Origin: Bacteroidota bacterium
GTDB lineage: Bacteria; Bacteroidota; Bacteroidia; Chitinophagales; Chitinophagaceae
Assembly: GCA_016715505.1 (NCBI GenBank)
Contig: JADJZY010000034.1
Coordinates: forward strand, 248,001-312,000
Reading direction: 5' to 3'
Length of the DNA stretch: 64,000 nucleotides
Shown: positions 19,305-30,149 of the stretch, piece by piece
Layout: every line of letters starts with the position of its first letter
Numbering within the stretch: position 1 is the stretch's first letter
Made by a program: the position numbers and the translations under genes
Notes under the pieces: model-generated
The model's input: the letters and a program-made list of their open reading frames with translations, nothing else
The model's database searches: none
What the model was told of the DNA's origin: nothing

Positions 19305-20747
19305 ATGGCCGGAAAAAGTTTCATATCAAATATACTCCTGCTCATTCTCCTGAATGTATTGGTTAAACCGGTTTGGATTTTGCTCATCGACAGAAATGTA
19401 CAGCTTATAACAGGTCACGAAACCTATGGCCTTTATAACGCGTTGATGAACCTAAGTCTCATTTTTAGCATTTTGCTGGATATGGGCATTACCAATTACA
19501 ACAACAAACGCATTGCATCCAACCAAGGAGACATCGACCAGGCCCTTCCAAATTTACTCGTTGCCAAACTCATCCTGGCGCCCGTATTCATGCTTATTTT
19601 GTTGCTCGCAGGCTGGATTCTACAATACCAGAAGGCAGATTTGTACATTTTATTTCTACTATCTGTCCTCCAAATTTTATCCTCTCTTTTATTGTACCTC
19701 CGCAGCAATATCTCTGCACATCACGATTTTAAAGCAGATAGTTTTTTATCCGTTTTTGATAAAGTTCTCATGATTTTAATTTGCTGCTGGTTATTATATG
19801 GCGGCCCCCGCTTGAACTTCCGGATTGAGTGGTTCATTTATGCCCAGATCTTCTCTACCGGACTTGCCGCGGGTGTCGCTTATTTCATCATCCATAAAAG
19901 ATATACCCGCCTTGAATTGAGCAGATTTCGATTTCAGGAAATGCGAACCATGTGCCTCAATAGTTTGCCATATGCTTTTTTGATTTTGCTCATGGGCATT
20001 TATTTGCGCAGCGGCTCATTAATGCTGGAACGCATGGAAGGTGCTGCGGAAAATGGACTCTATGCCGAAGCTTTTCGACTGCTGGAAGTCCTGAATATGT
20101 TGGGTTTTCTATTCGCAGGAATGCTGCTGCCCATGTTTGCCCGATTGATTGGAAAAAACGAATCGATTCAGCCACTTTTATTAACTGCTGTGCATATCCT
20201 CATGACCATCAGCCTGGGGCTTGTCGCCTTCGGATATGTCTTTGCTCAACCAACCATGCAGTTGCTTTATGAAGATGAGAGCCCATATCTGACCCATATA
20301 TATCGCATCGTTTTGCTAACCTTCCCGGCCATGAGCATCATGAATATCTATTCTACACTATTAACGGCCAATGGGGATATGCGTTTGTTGATTCGGATTG
20401 CATTGGGCGGGTCTATTTTATCCATTATACTAAACTGGTTCATGATTCAGCAATGGCATGCTGCCGGGGCTGCTGTATCAGCCTGGCTGGTACAATGGAT
20501 CATCGGCTTAGTATATATTCACTTCTCCAGATATCGTCTTGCCTTAAAAATACGACCTGATTTAATCTTCCGTTTTGTTATCTTCTTTGCGCTCATGATT
20601 GGCTTCAATGCCTTATTTCAATATTTCAAAATAGCATTCATTCCTGCCATGCTGATGAATCTGCCATTATGCATCGGGTTGGCATTTGCTTGTGGACTTT
20701 GGACGAAAAAATTATTTCAGGGCTCCATATCACAATTTAGTTCCTGA
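19305..20747 (+). CDS. oligosaccharide flippase family protein (Wzx-like)
   Basis: A 480-residue polytopic membrane protein with about 12-14 hydrophobic segments and the MOP-superfamily polysaccharide biosynthesis pattern: FISNILLLILLNVLVKPVWI, then GLYNALMNLSLIFSILLDMGITNYNNKRIA near the first helices, and PAMSIMNIYSTLLTANGDMRLL in the second half. Such proteins flip undecaprenyl-linked glycan units across the inner membrane. It is followed by a chain-length-determinant-like protein and an O-antigen ligase, forming an export/polymerisation cluster. The ATG at 19305 follows the hairpin leader; there may be its own promoter or read-through from the small-RNA array. Confidence 0.88.
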   Translation: MAGKSFISNILLLILLNVLVKPVWILLIDRNVQLITGHETYGLYNALMNLSLIFSILLDMGITNYNNKRIASNQGDIDQALPNLLVAKLILAPVFMLILLLAGWILQYQKADLYILFLLSVLQILSSLLLYLRSNISAHHDFKADSFLSVFDKVLMILICCWLLYGGPRLNFRIEWFIYAQIFSTGLAAGVAYFIIHKRYTRLELSRFRFQEMRTMCLNSLPYAFLILLMGIYLRSGSLMLERMEGAAENGLYAEAFRLLEVLNMLGFLFAGMLLPMFARLIGKNESIQPLLLTAVHILMTISLGLVAFGYVFAQPTMQLLYEDESPYLTHIYRIVLLTFPAMSIMNIYSTLLTANGDMRLLIRIALGGSILSIILNWFMIQQWHAAGAAVSAWLVQWIIGLVYIHFSRYRLALKIRPDLIFRFVIFFALMIGFNALFQYFKIAFIPAMLMNLPLCIGLAFACGLWTKKLFQGSISQFSS

Positions 20748-20775
20748 ATCACCGTTATAAGCTGCTTTTAGAGAT

Positions 20776-20783
20776 TATATTTG
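20776..20783 (+). promoter_or_regulatory. -7 promoter element upstream of the chain-length-determinant gene
   Basis: TATATTTG, a perfect -7 match, 18 bp before the ATG at 20802. No -33 TTTG at the usual distance. Confidence 0.45.
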
Positions 20784-20801
20784 CCCACTTAATTCCGATC
20801 T

Positions 20802-21778
20802 ATGGAACACAACGGATTTCGATTCGACTTATTTGATGTGATAAAAACTGGCCTCAAATGGAAAAAATACATTTTAGGCTTTGCAATCATTGTGGCGATC
20901 ATTACTGCCATCGTTTTTTTTCTGAAAAAAAATGTGTACAAAGCTTATGGCTCCTTTTTCCCATCCTCTGCAGTCATGAGTGGACGTATCAATCTTTTTC
21001 GAGAAACTGAACAGGAATGGATAGATATGATTGGTGGCGAAAATGAAGTAGACCGAACTTTTGTTATCGCAAACTCCGCAAATGTCATTTCTTACCTCAT
21101 TGACAAATATGATATGGCTCAGCATTATCAGATCGATACGAATGCCCCAAAAGCCGCTCAAAAATCTATAAACGATTCACTAAAAATTATATCGTTTCAC
21201 GCACCGGATATAAACACCTTGAAATCACTTTCACCGATGAAGATCACGAATTGGCTCATCAAATTGTGAATGAAGCCATCAATCGAACTGAATTTCTCAT
21301 CCGAAAACTTTACGCCAATATCAATAAACAATTGGCCGTTGCCATCGAAACACGCAAAGACTCTCTGGATCACGAATTAAACACTTATACCGATTCCCTC
21401 ATTCAATGCAGGGTTAGCTATGGCATTTACGACCTGATTGGCCCAGGCAGAAAAAACAATGGTTCTTTCGTCCCAAAAGGGAGTGGTCTTGCTTATGCAG
21501 AAGGACTGGAAGTAATCCAAAATATTGAAGAAATGAAAGACCGGCTGGCGATTGACCGGGCCAGATATCATACCCTTGCCAACGAATTTAAAACGGCCAC
21601 CTTTGAAGGATTTCCTATGTTGCATGTTGTGCAGTGGGCTACTCCCAATGGGCCGAAAGCTGGACCATTCAGGACGATTGGTGTAATTACAGCGTTTGCT
21701 TTAGCCCTTGTATTCGGACTCATACTTGCTGTCCTCATTGAGATCATGAAAGCCAACAAAGATCGAATCAAGCCATGA
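20802..21778 (+). CDS. Wzz/GNVR-type chain-length determinant-like protein, frame broken once
   Basis: Inner-membrane protein of 325 residues after repair. It has a cytoplasmic N terminus, a first span at about residues 24-43 (ILGFAIIVAIITAIVFFL), a periplasmic alpha/beta domain with a coiled-coil-prone middle (ETRKDSLDHELNTY), and a second span near the C terminus (GVITAFALALVFGLILAVLIEI). This is the polysaccharide co-polymerase topology that sets glycan chain length. The frame is lost in the A-run 21160-21164, which should carry one more A (restoring the path into YKRFTKNYIVSRTGYKHLEITF); pieces read 20802-21269 and 21251-21778. Its stop overlaps the start of the ligase gene by 4 bp. Confidence 0.8.
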
Positions 21779-23234
21779 TGTCGAAGTGGTTATACCGCGA
21801 ATCGGTCTGGTTTACAGGCGCCTGTTTAATCTATTCGATACTGGCTTTTTGGGCTGTTTGGACCGAAAATTACCTGCTCATGCTTTTGCCCTTAGGTGCA
21901 GCTGCAGCGATCTTTTTCTTGAAAGATGTGCGCATTCCCTTTGTGTTGCTCTGTGGAAGTATTCCGTTTTCATTCAACCTCATGGGCATGACCAATATTG
22001 GTATGGACTTCCCTGATGAAGCGCTGATGTTATGGACCACGGCCATGTTTCCATTTTTTCTGTTACTCAACCCTTTCAAACTTTCTCTTCAAAAATGGAT
22101 CACTCATCCATTATTGTGGTTACAATTACTGGCCTTCTTATGGATGTGTGTGAGTGTTTTGTATTCCGAAAATGTGGTTCTGTCTTCAAAATATCTGCTG
22201 AAACGAATCTGGTATTTGGTCCCCTTTTTAATCTGGCCCATATTTTTATTCCAAGATCGCAAACTGATGATTCGTTGTTATCAAGGGATGTTCCTAACCC
22301 TGTTGCTTGTCACTTGCATTGTGCTGATTCGTTTCAGCGCAGTTGGCTTTCGATTTGAAGAAGTTCATGACCCCTTGCAACCTTTCTTTATCAACCATGT
22401 GATGTATGGTTCCATGCTATCATGTTTTATTCCATTGGCAGCCGGAGCAATATTTTTATCCCGCAAATTCAGCATTCAATGGATGATTGCCATCATAGGT
22501 CTATTTGTTTTTGTTTTAGCCGTTTATCTTTCATACTCAAGGGCTGCCTGGATGGGCGTCATTTTTGCCATGGGCACCTGGCTATTTATTCGATTAAAAT
22601 GGATGCATCAGGCGATGCTGGTTTTTTTTGCTTTGGTGCTCAGTGCAGTGCTTTGGTTGAGCCAGAATAATACCTACCTGAATTATAAACCCAAGTTTGA
22701 AAAAACGATCATGCATGAATCTTTAGAAGATCATATCATGGCAACCATACAAGGGACAGATATTTCTTCGGCAGAACGATATTATCGTTGGATTGCTGCC
22801 ATTCGTATGAGTCAGGACAGACCCATCACAGGAGTTGGACCCAATAATTTTTACGATTATTATAAGTCATACACAATTACCTCCTTCCGAACCTGGGTGA
22901 GCCGCAATTTTGAACGCTCCACGACCCATAATTATTTCCTGTTTATGCTGGTTGAACAAGGTTACCCAGCTATGATTATTTATGCGGCCATGATCTGGTC
23001 TATTTTCTTTTTTGGCCAGCGACTTTATCATCGATTATCCGACAAAGGGAAAAGATCATAGTTATTTCCGTGATTTGTATGCTAGCCTCTTTGTTCATCA
23101 ATAATTTTTTCAGTGAATTGCTGGAAACCGACAAAATAGGAAGCCTCTTTTTACTCGGTATTGCGGTTTTGGTCATTTACGATATTAAAAAAATGCCGAA
23201 ATACCCTACAAGCGGTATTGCCCGAGAAGTTTAG
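21775..23234 (+). CDS. O-antigen ligase family protein, frame broken near the C terminus
   Basis: Polytopic membrane protein of 486 residues after repair, with 10-12 spans and the Wzy_C/WaaL periplasmic loop (AVYLSYSRAAWMGVIFAM, then ITGVGPNNFYDYYKSYT and RSTTHNYFLFMLVEQGYPAMI, where the His lies in the conserved THN motif). Polymerises or ligates lipid-linked glycan. Translated frame stops at 23061, but adding one A to the AAAA at 23050-23053 continues the protein through KIIVISVICMLASLFINN and another span to a stop at 23234. Start ATG overlaps the preceding stop (4 bp), indicating translational coupling. Confidence 0.85.
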
Positions 23235-23429
23235 GCGCGTAATTTCACGCCTGATTTGACCCCTTCTATTGTATGTACAGAATGAGACCATTGCAAAAGT
23301 TATTCGGCAAAAATGTTCAAGGCTTTTTAAATTATTCAACGGTGATTTATCTCTTTGATCATGAGCAGATGAAAAATTTGAAGGAACGAAGAAATTTGAA
23401 GCAAAAGGACTATTTCACTCTTTTCAACC

Positions 23430-23535
23430 CAAATTTTGCAGTTGGACATAGTCAAGGGCAAAAACGAATAAGAAAATCAAATACTTTACAGGCTTTGTTG
23501 ACAGTAGCTTCGTGCCTTGCTACTGCAAATTCTTG
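23430..23535 (+). mobile_element. inverted-repeat (MITE-like) element, copy 1
   Basis: A 106-bp element with ends CAAATTTTGCAGTTGG and CTGCAAATTCTTG, which are inverted repeats that extend outward to about 20-25 bp (CAACC/GGTTG). It is clearly similar, over nearly its whole length, to the longer copy on the other strand at 30652-30810 but lacks its central ~60 bp. It lies right before the likely start of the TPR histidine kinase. Confidence 0.55.
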
Positions 23536-23536
23536 G

Positions 23537-25480
23537 TTGAAGAGGTTTAGCAGCGGTCTCAGAATTGGTTTTGTGTTCGTTTGTATTTTTCTAATATGCG
23601 GGAAAGCAATTTCTCAACGCAGCGTAATTGATTCATTGAAAAAAGAAAATGCGAAAAAAAATCCCCCTATTCCGCATGCAGAATTAAGCACCTTAATCGC
23701 TTTCAACTATTTAAATATCAACAATGACACTGCCCTCTATTTTTCAAATCAGGCAATCCGAATAAGTGAAGAAGACCGTGTAGACACCACACTGGTGAAG
23801 GCGTATATCATTAAATGTTATGCCCTGGAAAATTTAGGCGAAATTGATGAAGCATTGGTTTGCAACGATACTGCTATTGCACAGGCAGAGAAATTTAATC
23901 GACCGCGTCAACTATTTAGTGCCTATATGATTCGAGGTACTTTAAACAGACGTAAAGCTCGTTATGCCGAAGCCCTGGACTATTATTTAAAATGTACAGA
24001 AATTGCTGAAAAAAATAATTATGAAGACCTCATGGCTAAATCATACAGCATGTTGGGTGTTTTTCATATGTCACGTCGTAATCTGGAAGAATCAGAACGT
24101 TTTCATTTAAAGGCGCTGGCCATGCGTCAGAAAATGGGCAAAGACCACGAAATTTACAACTCGTATGAAAACCTTGGCATTGTAAATCGTGAAAAAGGAG
24201 AATATCGTAAAGCGCTGGACTACTATTTTAAAGCCTTAAAAATAGTTGAGACATTGGATGATAGCCTTTCATTGTCCTTTTGTTACAATGATATTGGTGC
24301 AGCCTATTCTTTTTTAGGAGAAACCGCACCTGCCGAAAAATACTTAAAAGAGTCGATTCGTATCCGTGAGAAATTACATGCCATGGATGAAATTGCTTAT
24401 ACTTATAATTATTTAGGAGAGAACGAAGAACGAAAAGGCGATTTAAAAGCTGCAGCATATTGGATTCACCGGGCATTGGACAAGGCCATTGAAATTGGTA
24501 ATCACAAACAACATTCAGAGGCTTTGGAAAGTCTGAGCGATTTTTTTGCCAGAAACAAAATGGCTGATTCGGCTTATTACTATTTGAAATTGCATAAATC
24601 CTACAAAGACTCTTTACAAAAAGCCGATAACGAAGAGATTATTGCCAAACTGCGGACTAAATATGAGACTTCTAAAAAAGAACAAATCATTGATGCACAG
24701 TCCTATGCTTTGAGTAAACAAAATTGGTATCTGGCAATACTCTTGAGTATTTTGATATTAGGTGGAATAGCAAGCTGGCTTTTTTTCCGAAACAGACAAC
24801 ATCAGCAGAAGAAAAAATTACAGCAAACCATCATGGAGCAGCAGGACCTCGCCACTAAAGCCGTGTTGCAGGCCGAGGAAAACGAACGCCAAAGAATAGC
24901 GGCTGATTTGCACGATGGCGTTGGACAAATGCTCACAGCAGTGCGATTAAACTTGCAAGGATTACAAGACCGGATACAGCTCGACAAAGAAGAAGATCGT
25001 TTGATTTACGAAAAAGTATTGTGCATGATGGATGAATCTTCAAAAGAAGTGAGAACGGTTTCTCATACCATTATGCCAAATGCATTGATTAAAACAGGCC
25101 TTGGAAACGCCATCAAAGATTTTGTAGAAAAAATAGAAAACAACCAAATTCTGATACAACTGCATACACAAGGCCTAAATGATAAGTTGGAAACGCATAT
25201 TGAAATTGTAGTTTACAGAATTGTTCAGGAATGTGTAAACAATGTCATTAAACATTCAAAAGCCAATAAATTGGATATTTCCATCATCAGGGACGACGAT
25301 GGGCTGCGAGTTACCGTGGAAGACAATGGTACTGGATTTAATAAAAGTGAACTGGAGAAAAAAAGTGGTATTGGCATGAAAAATATTCGGGCCCGTATAG
25401 AATATCTCAAAGGAAGTCTGGATGTGGATACGCAACCGGGCAAAGGAACCTTGGTCGCATTTTTTATTCCAACCCATTGA
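23537..25480 (+). CDS. TPR-containing sensor histidine kinase (HisKA_3 / NarL-partner type)
   Basis: Sensor kinase of about 648 residues if begun at TTG 23537. A signal peptide (LRIGFVFVCIFLICGKAISQ) leads into six or more tetratricopeptide repeats (for example AEALDYYLKCTEIAEKNN, RKALDYYFKALKIVETLD, APAEKYLKESIRIREKL), then one membrane span (NWYLAILLSILILGGIASWLFF) and a coiled coil. The HisKA_3 dimerisation block RIAADLHDGVGQMLTAVRLN carries the phospho-His, and a HATPase domain (VQECVNNVIKHS, VEDNGTGFN, GIGMKNIRARIEYL) ends the protein. The frame is open back to an ATG at 23273, but that stretch runs through the inverted-repeat element and looks non-coding. Cognate regulator follows 50 bp downstream. 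Confidence 0.87.
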   Translation: MKRFSSGLRIGFVFVCIFLICGKAISQRSVIDSLKKENAKKNPPIPHAELSTLIAFNYLNINNDTALYFSNQAIRISEEDRVDTTLVKAYIIKCYALENLGEIDEALVCNDTAIAQAEKFNRPRQLFSAYMIRGTLNRRKARYAEALDYYLKCTEIAEKNNYEDLMAKSYSMLGVFHMSRRNLEESERFHLKALAMRQKMGKDHEIYNSYENLGIVNREKGEYRKALDYYFKALKIVETLDDSLSLSFCYNDIGAAYSFLGETAPAEKYLKESIRIREKLHAMDEIAYTYNYLGENEERKGDLKAAAYWIHRALDKAIEIGNHKQHSEALESLSDFFARNKMADSAYYYLKLHKSYKDSLQKADNEEIIAKLRTKYETSKKEQIIDAQSYALSKQNWYLAILLSILILGGIASWLFFRNRQHQQKKKLQQTIMEQQDLATKAVLQAEENERQRIAADLHDGVGQMLTAVRLNLQGLQDRIQLDKEEDRLIYEKVLCMMDESSKEVRTVSHTIMPNALIKTGLGNAIKDFVEKIENNQILIQLHTQGLNDKLETHIEIVVYRIVQECVNNVIKHSKANKLDISIIRDDDGLRVTVEDNGTGFNKSELEKKSGIGMKNIRARIEYLKGSLDVDTQPGKGTLVAFFIPTH

Positions 25481-25530
25481 TTTTGAGAAGATTAATTTAA
25501 TTCATATCTTGTCCATCATAAAACGTTAGC

Positions 25531-26162
25531 ATGAATATCCGCATAGCCATTTTGGACGATCATCAAATTGTCATTGATGGGTTGCGTCTACTGCTCGAAA
25601 ATCAGGCCCATTTTGAAATAGTCGGACAATTTAATCGTGGACAGGAACTCCTCGATGCCCTCGCAACATTAAAAGCCGATATTGTGATCACAGATATCCT
25701 CATGCCTGAAATGGATGGATTGGAAGTTGCGATGCGCTTAAAAGATCAGTTTCCCGAAATCAAAGTCATTGCATTATCCATGAATGGAGAAGGGCCTTTG
25801 GCTGAAAAATGATTGAACAAGCACAGGTTGCAGGATATGTTTTGAAAACAACCAATAAATCAGAATTGACGGAAGCCATTGAATCGGTTTATGCGGGTGA
25901 TACCTTTTATGCCAAAGAGATTCTGGATGAACTCAACAGCTTTCGAAAAATCAAACAAGAAAATGAGTCGATTAATTTAACCATTCGGGAAATTGAAATC
26001 ATTCAATGTATTGCCTCCGATTTGACCAACAAACAAATTGCCGACCAACTATTTATCAGCGAAAGAACCGTGGAAACCCATCGTAAAAATATTTTCCGAA
26101 AAACGAACATCCATTCCGCCGTAGGTTTGGTTGAATTTGCGCGTAAACGAAAATTAATTTAA
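25531..26162 (+). CDS. NarL/FixJ-family response regulator, frame broken once
   Basis: A 210-residue regulator after repair: receiver domain with D9-D10 and phospho-acceptor D55 (VITDILMPEMDGLE), then a LuxR-type helix-turn-helix (LTIREIEIIQCIASDLTNKQIADQLFISERTVETHRKN...). The reading frame stops within the receiver at A5 25805-25809; adding one A restores GPLAEKMIEQAQVAGYVLKT. The two pieces otherwise appear as 25531-25812 and 25809-26162. Partner of the upstream TPR kinase, as usual for HisKA_3 kinases. Confidence 0.9.
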
Positions 26163-26419
26163 TTTTTCCAAATTCAAATAAAAGCTCCCTCGGCATCATT
26201 CCTAAAGATTGAACTAAGCACGCTGCCTTTTAGCTGCTAGATTCCAAGAACATACTTTATACGAATGTGAATTGGTAGATAGACCATCTCGTCAGCTCTG
26301 ACGGGACGAGATAAATGCCGATGTGAAGTCTTTTAGACCAATTTTGATTGGACTCTTACATAATTCCTTTCGGTATTAGAATGAGGGTTTCCTGAATAAA
26401 TGAACGTATTCCGGCGCAA
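26163..26419. other. intergenic region before the tandem duplication
   Basis: 257 bp, no gene. The first duplicated unit begins at about 26266 with GTGAATTGGTAGATAGACC. A short CTCGTC/GACGAG inverted pair lies at about 26288-26312. Confidence 0.4.
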
Positions 26420-27902
26420 TCATTCCTTCATGACCTTGAAATGAGTTCCGTTCACCCGAAAGAGATATAAACCGGGAGGCAGGTCTGAAACATCCAAACG
26501 AATCCGTCCCGCCTGTGCCTGAATTGCTTTTGTATAAATGCTTGTACCGGTACCCGAGATACAAGTTACCGTCCATATTTTGTCAGCCAAACTTTGTTGT
26601 TCAAAATAAATTTCCGATCCGGCGGGGTTGGGATAGACCAACATTGGTTTTTCATCCATCGTCCAATCGGGCGCACTCAAAGGGCTGCAATTTAAGGGAT
26701 CAATACAACCATTGCTATCTACTTTAAGCAACCAGGCATCCTGGGTATTTTGTGGGCCTGTACTATTGGTCACCCCCGAAAACAAATAACCTCCATCACT
26801 CGTTCGAATCACATCGGAAGGGTAATGGTCGCCATCAAATCGGTGGTAATAATTGTGGGCCCATAAGAGCTGGTTCTCCGGACCAAACAAAGCCGACCAG
26901 ATATAAAAATGGTTGGCAGAAAAGATAGACCTGCCAACATAAATTTACCATCCGGAAAGGATTTAAGGATCCAGGGCCCCGCCTCGGTATAAAATTTCGT
27001 TGTATCCAAATGATTCTCCAGGTTTGTTCCAGGTTGAATCCAAACCCCATACAGCAACATAGCGGTAGTGGTAACCGATTGATTGTACAGTGTATCGATT
27101 TGATTAGCCATATATAATCAGTTGGTCTTCCCGGCACTGCCGTTCAGTAAATACAGCTCCAAAATATTGTGGTGCTGTTTCATATGCAATTTCTCTTGTT
27201 TATATTCCTAAACTATCCAACACCATGTAAATTGAACGAGGAATCGAAAAACTGTGCTTGCTTCGCAGGCTAATATAATATCACCATTGGCTTCTCACTA
27301 AGTCCACTGCAAAATGATATTTCAAGAGGCATAGGATTTTTGCCAAACTATATTCCCAAGGTATCTATTTTCATCAAATGAATTTTTGGGTTGATTCCAA
27401 AATTTTGCCAGGGTCGTTCCACCCTAAAAAATAATGTGAACTGCGAGGGATTGAAATATAAAGTGGTCCCGATAAAAACACTTGGTCACCATAAATCGAA
27501 TCCAATTTGTATCCATAGTGATCGGATCAAAACTAATTAACATCAGTTGTCGACGCAACAACCCTTGAACTGAACTATCGTAAAATATCGAGTTGCAGTA
27601 GTGATCACATTACCGTTATCAAAAAGGGATAGATAGCTTGGATTCAAGTTGGTATCCGGAGCCGATAAGATTAAACTATCCACCAAATCGCCCTGTAAGT
27701 TGAACTTCCCAAAGAGGTAATCGGCTCCTACACTCAATTGGGGTTGATCTTTGTAGAAAGCGGAGTAATAATACCCATTCACCTCATGGACCCAGAATCC
27801 CCATAATCCATTTATGTAATTCTTATTAAAATAAACCTGAGCGTTCGCAAATTCGGATGCCAGGAGCAGAACAAGGGTTAATACTTTTAAGCAGCGTAAC
27901 AT
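26420..27902 (-). pseudogene. T9SS type A sorting-domain protein, copy A (multiply frameshifted)
   Basis: A gene of about 490 codons read in fragments: a start with signal peptide MLRCLKVLTLVLLLASEFANAQ at 27902, a central part recoverable from 27111 to 26809 in two frames, and a C-terminal part 26890-26420 with DVIRTSDGGYLFSGVTNSTG, LLKVDSNGCID, and a sorting domain from LVYPNPAGSEIYFEQQSL to the final HFKVMKE. The central repeats of the SDGGY/WLLKVDSNG type suggest a beta-propeller-like surface protein. At least five frame changes separate the parts. Whether decayed or mis-sequenced cannot be decided here; copy B has breaks at different places, which favours consensus errors in a repeat. 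Confidence 0.7.
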
Positions 27903-27915
27903 TATGGCGTTTTAA

Positions 27916-28179
27916 TTAATTTGGAATTAAACAACACCCCTGTGCATCTTGCAGACTTATCGTATAGGCCCCACTTGGAAATTCATTTAAATCGAATTGG
28001 ATGAATTTGGTTTCTTGTGTCAGATTAATTCGTTTAATCAATTTTCCCATGAGGTCATGAATCAAGATGGAGGCATTAGAAGTTATGGGCTTGCTTAAGG
28101 AATTCAGGAGCTTATATTTCTTAGTTAGGGACTGATTCCGAACTAAGAAACTACCAATTTTGGAAAATATGAAAACCAT
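27916..28179 (-). CDS. short sorting-domain-like protein, copy A
   Basis: An 87-residue frame whose second half (ASILIHDLMGKLIKRINLTQ...FDLNEFPSGAYTISLQDAQG) has the beta-strand pattern of a T9SS C-terminal domain, but with no NP-rich start and no signal peptide. It lies 13 bp upstream of the copy A gene on the same strand. It may be the tail of a lost larger gene. Confidence 0.45.
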   Translation of the reverse strand: MVFIFSKIGSFLVRNQSLTKKYKLLNSLSKPITSNASILIHDLMGKLIKRINLTQETKFIQFDLNEFPSGAYTISLQDAQGCCLIPN

Positions 28180-28420
28180 TGAGATTCATTTTAGAGCAAG
28201 ACAACTTTACAATTCAGTTCCAAGACCTTAAATACTTTTACAATGTCTTCAAGCCTCATAAGCCATCTTCAGCGCCTTCGTTATGGTCAGAGTACATGCT
28301 AGTTCTGAAGAGAAAAATCACATAAACGATCCATAATATAAGATGTGCCCAGAGATTCTTAGAAACTCCTGTAACTCCTAAATTAAAGTTTTTAATTCAT
28401 TTTCCCAAAAACTTTTAAGC
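28180..28420. other. non-coding part of unit A
   Basis: 240 bp without a recognisable gene, repeated at 30412-30651. No promoter or terminator I can support. Confidence 0.4.
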
Positions 28421-28497
28421 AAGAATTTGCAGTTGCAAGGCATGTAGCTATTGTAAACATAGGCTGTAAAGGATTTGCTCGGTAACCCCGAATTATG
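28421..28497 (-). mobile_element. inverted-repeat element, truncated copy
   Basis: Begins CAAGAATTTGCAGTTGCAAGGC, whose first 13 bases are identical to the complement of copy 1's end, continues like the first half of the 30652 copy and stops at the tandem-duplication junction. Confidence 0.5.
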
Positions 28498-28652
28498 CAA
28501 TTGTGAATTGGTAGATAGACCCTCTCGTCAACTCTGACGAGACGAGATAAATGCCGATGTGAAGTCTGTTAGACCAATTTTGATTGGACCTTACATAATT
28601 CCTTTCGGTAATAGAATGAGGGTTTCCTGAATAAATGAACGTATTCGCGCAA

Positions 28653-30135
28653 TCATTCCTTCATGACCTTGAAATGGGTGCCATTCACCCGAAACAGATA
28701 TAAACCGGGAGGCAGGTCTGAAACATCCAAACGAATCCGACCCGCCTGTGCCTGAATTGCTTTTGTATAAATGCTTGTACCGGTACCCGAGATACAAGTT
28801 ACCGTCCATTTTGTCAGCCAAACTTTGTTGTTCAAAATAAATTTCCGATCCGGCGGGGTTGGGATAGACCAACATTGGTTTTTCATCCATCGTCCAATCG
28901 GGCGCACTCAAAGGGCTGCAATTTAAGGGATCAATACAACCATTGCTATCTACTTTAAGCAACCAGGCATCCTGGGTTTTTGTGGGCCTGTACTATTGGT
29001 CACCCCGAAAACAAATAACCTCCATCACTCGTTCGAATCACATCGAAAGGGTAATGGTCGCCATCAAATCGGTGGTATAATTGTGGGCCCATAAGAGCTG
29101 ATTCCCGGACCGAACAAAGCCGCCCAAGAAAAATTGGTTGGCAGAAAAGATAGACCTGCCAGAATAAATTTACCGTCCGGATTTAAGGATCCAGGGCCCC
29201 GACTCGGTATAAATTCGTTGTATCCAAGATATCTCCGGTTTGTTCCAAGTTAGAATCCAACCCCCATACAGCACTAGCGGTAGTGGTAACCGATTTGATT
29301 GTAAGTGTATCATTTGATTAGCCATTATATAATCGTGGCTTCCCGGAACTGTTCGTTCAGTAAATACAGCTCCAAAATATTGTGGTGCTGTTTCTATATG
29401 CAATTTCTCTTGTTTAATATTTCCTAAACTATCCAATAACCATGTAAATTGAACGAGTGAATCGAAAAACTGTGCTTGCTCTTCTCTGGCACAGGGTAAT
29501 ATAATATCACCATTTGGTCTCACTAAGTCCACTGCAAAAATGATATTTCGAAGAGGCATAGGATTTTTGCCAAACTATATTCCCGGTGGTATCTACTTTC
29601 ATCAAATGAATTTTTGGGTTGATTCCAAAATTTTGCCAGGGTCGTTCTCCACCGACTAAAAAATAATGTGAACTTCGAACTGATTTAAATATAAAGTGGT
29701 CGTGATAAAAAACACTTGTGTCACCATAAAAACGAATCCAATTCGTATCCATAGATTGGATCAAAACTAATTAACATCAGTTGACGACGCAACACCCCTT
29801 GAACTGAACTATCGTAAAAATATCGAGTTGCAGTAGTAATCATATTACCCTGATCCAAAATGGAAAGACAGCAGGATTCAAGTTGGTATCCGGAGCCGAT
29901 AAGATTAAACTATCCACCAAATCGCCCTGCAAGTTGAACTTCCCAAAGAGGTAATCGGCTCCTAAACTCAATTGGGGTTGATCTTTGTAGAAAGCGGAGT
30001 AATAATACCCATTCACCTCATGGACCCAAAATGCTCCTAAACCACTGGTATAATTCTTATTAAAATAAACCTGAGCGTATGCAAAATCAGATACCAGAAG
30101 CAGAACAAGGGTTAATATTTTAAGCAGCGTAACAT
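28653..30135 (-). pseudogene. T9SS type A sorting-domain protein, copy B (multiply frameshifted)
   Basis: Second copy of the gene at 26420-27902. It begins at ATG 30135 (signal peptide, VYFNKNY... region), continues in fragments at 29507-29764 (FYGDTSVFYHDHFIFKSV, HLMKVDTTGNIVWQKSY), 29170-29559 (VDLVRPNGDIILPCAREEQ) and ends with the sorting domain 28653-28962 in two frames. Reading both copies together gives one intact-looking protein, since each frame break in one is usually absent in the other. Relics of recombination or unpolished assembly. Confidence 0.7.
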
Positions 30136-30149
30136 TATGGGGTTTTAAT

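Noticed and set aside
25800..25812. Programmed ribosomal frameshift in the NarL-type regulator (A-run before TGA)
   Set aside because: Similar homopolymer breaks occur in ten other sites including scpA and nrdJ, and such regulators are not known to use frameshifting; sequencing error is simpler.
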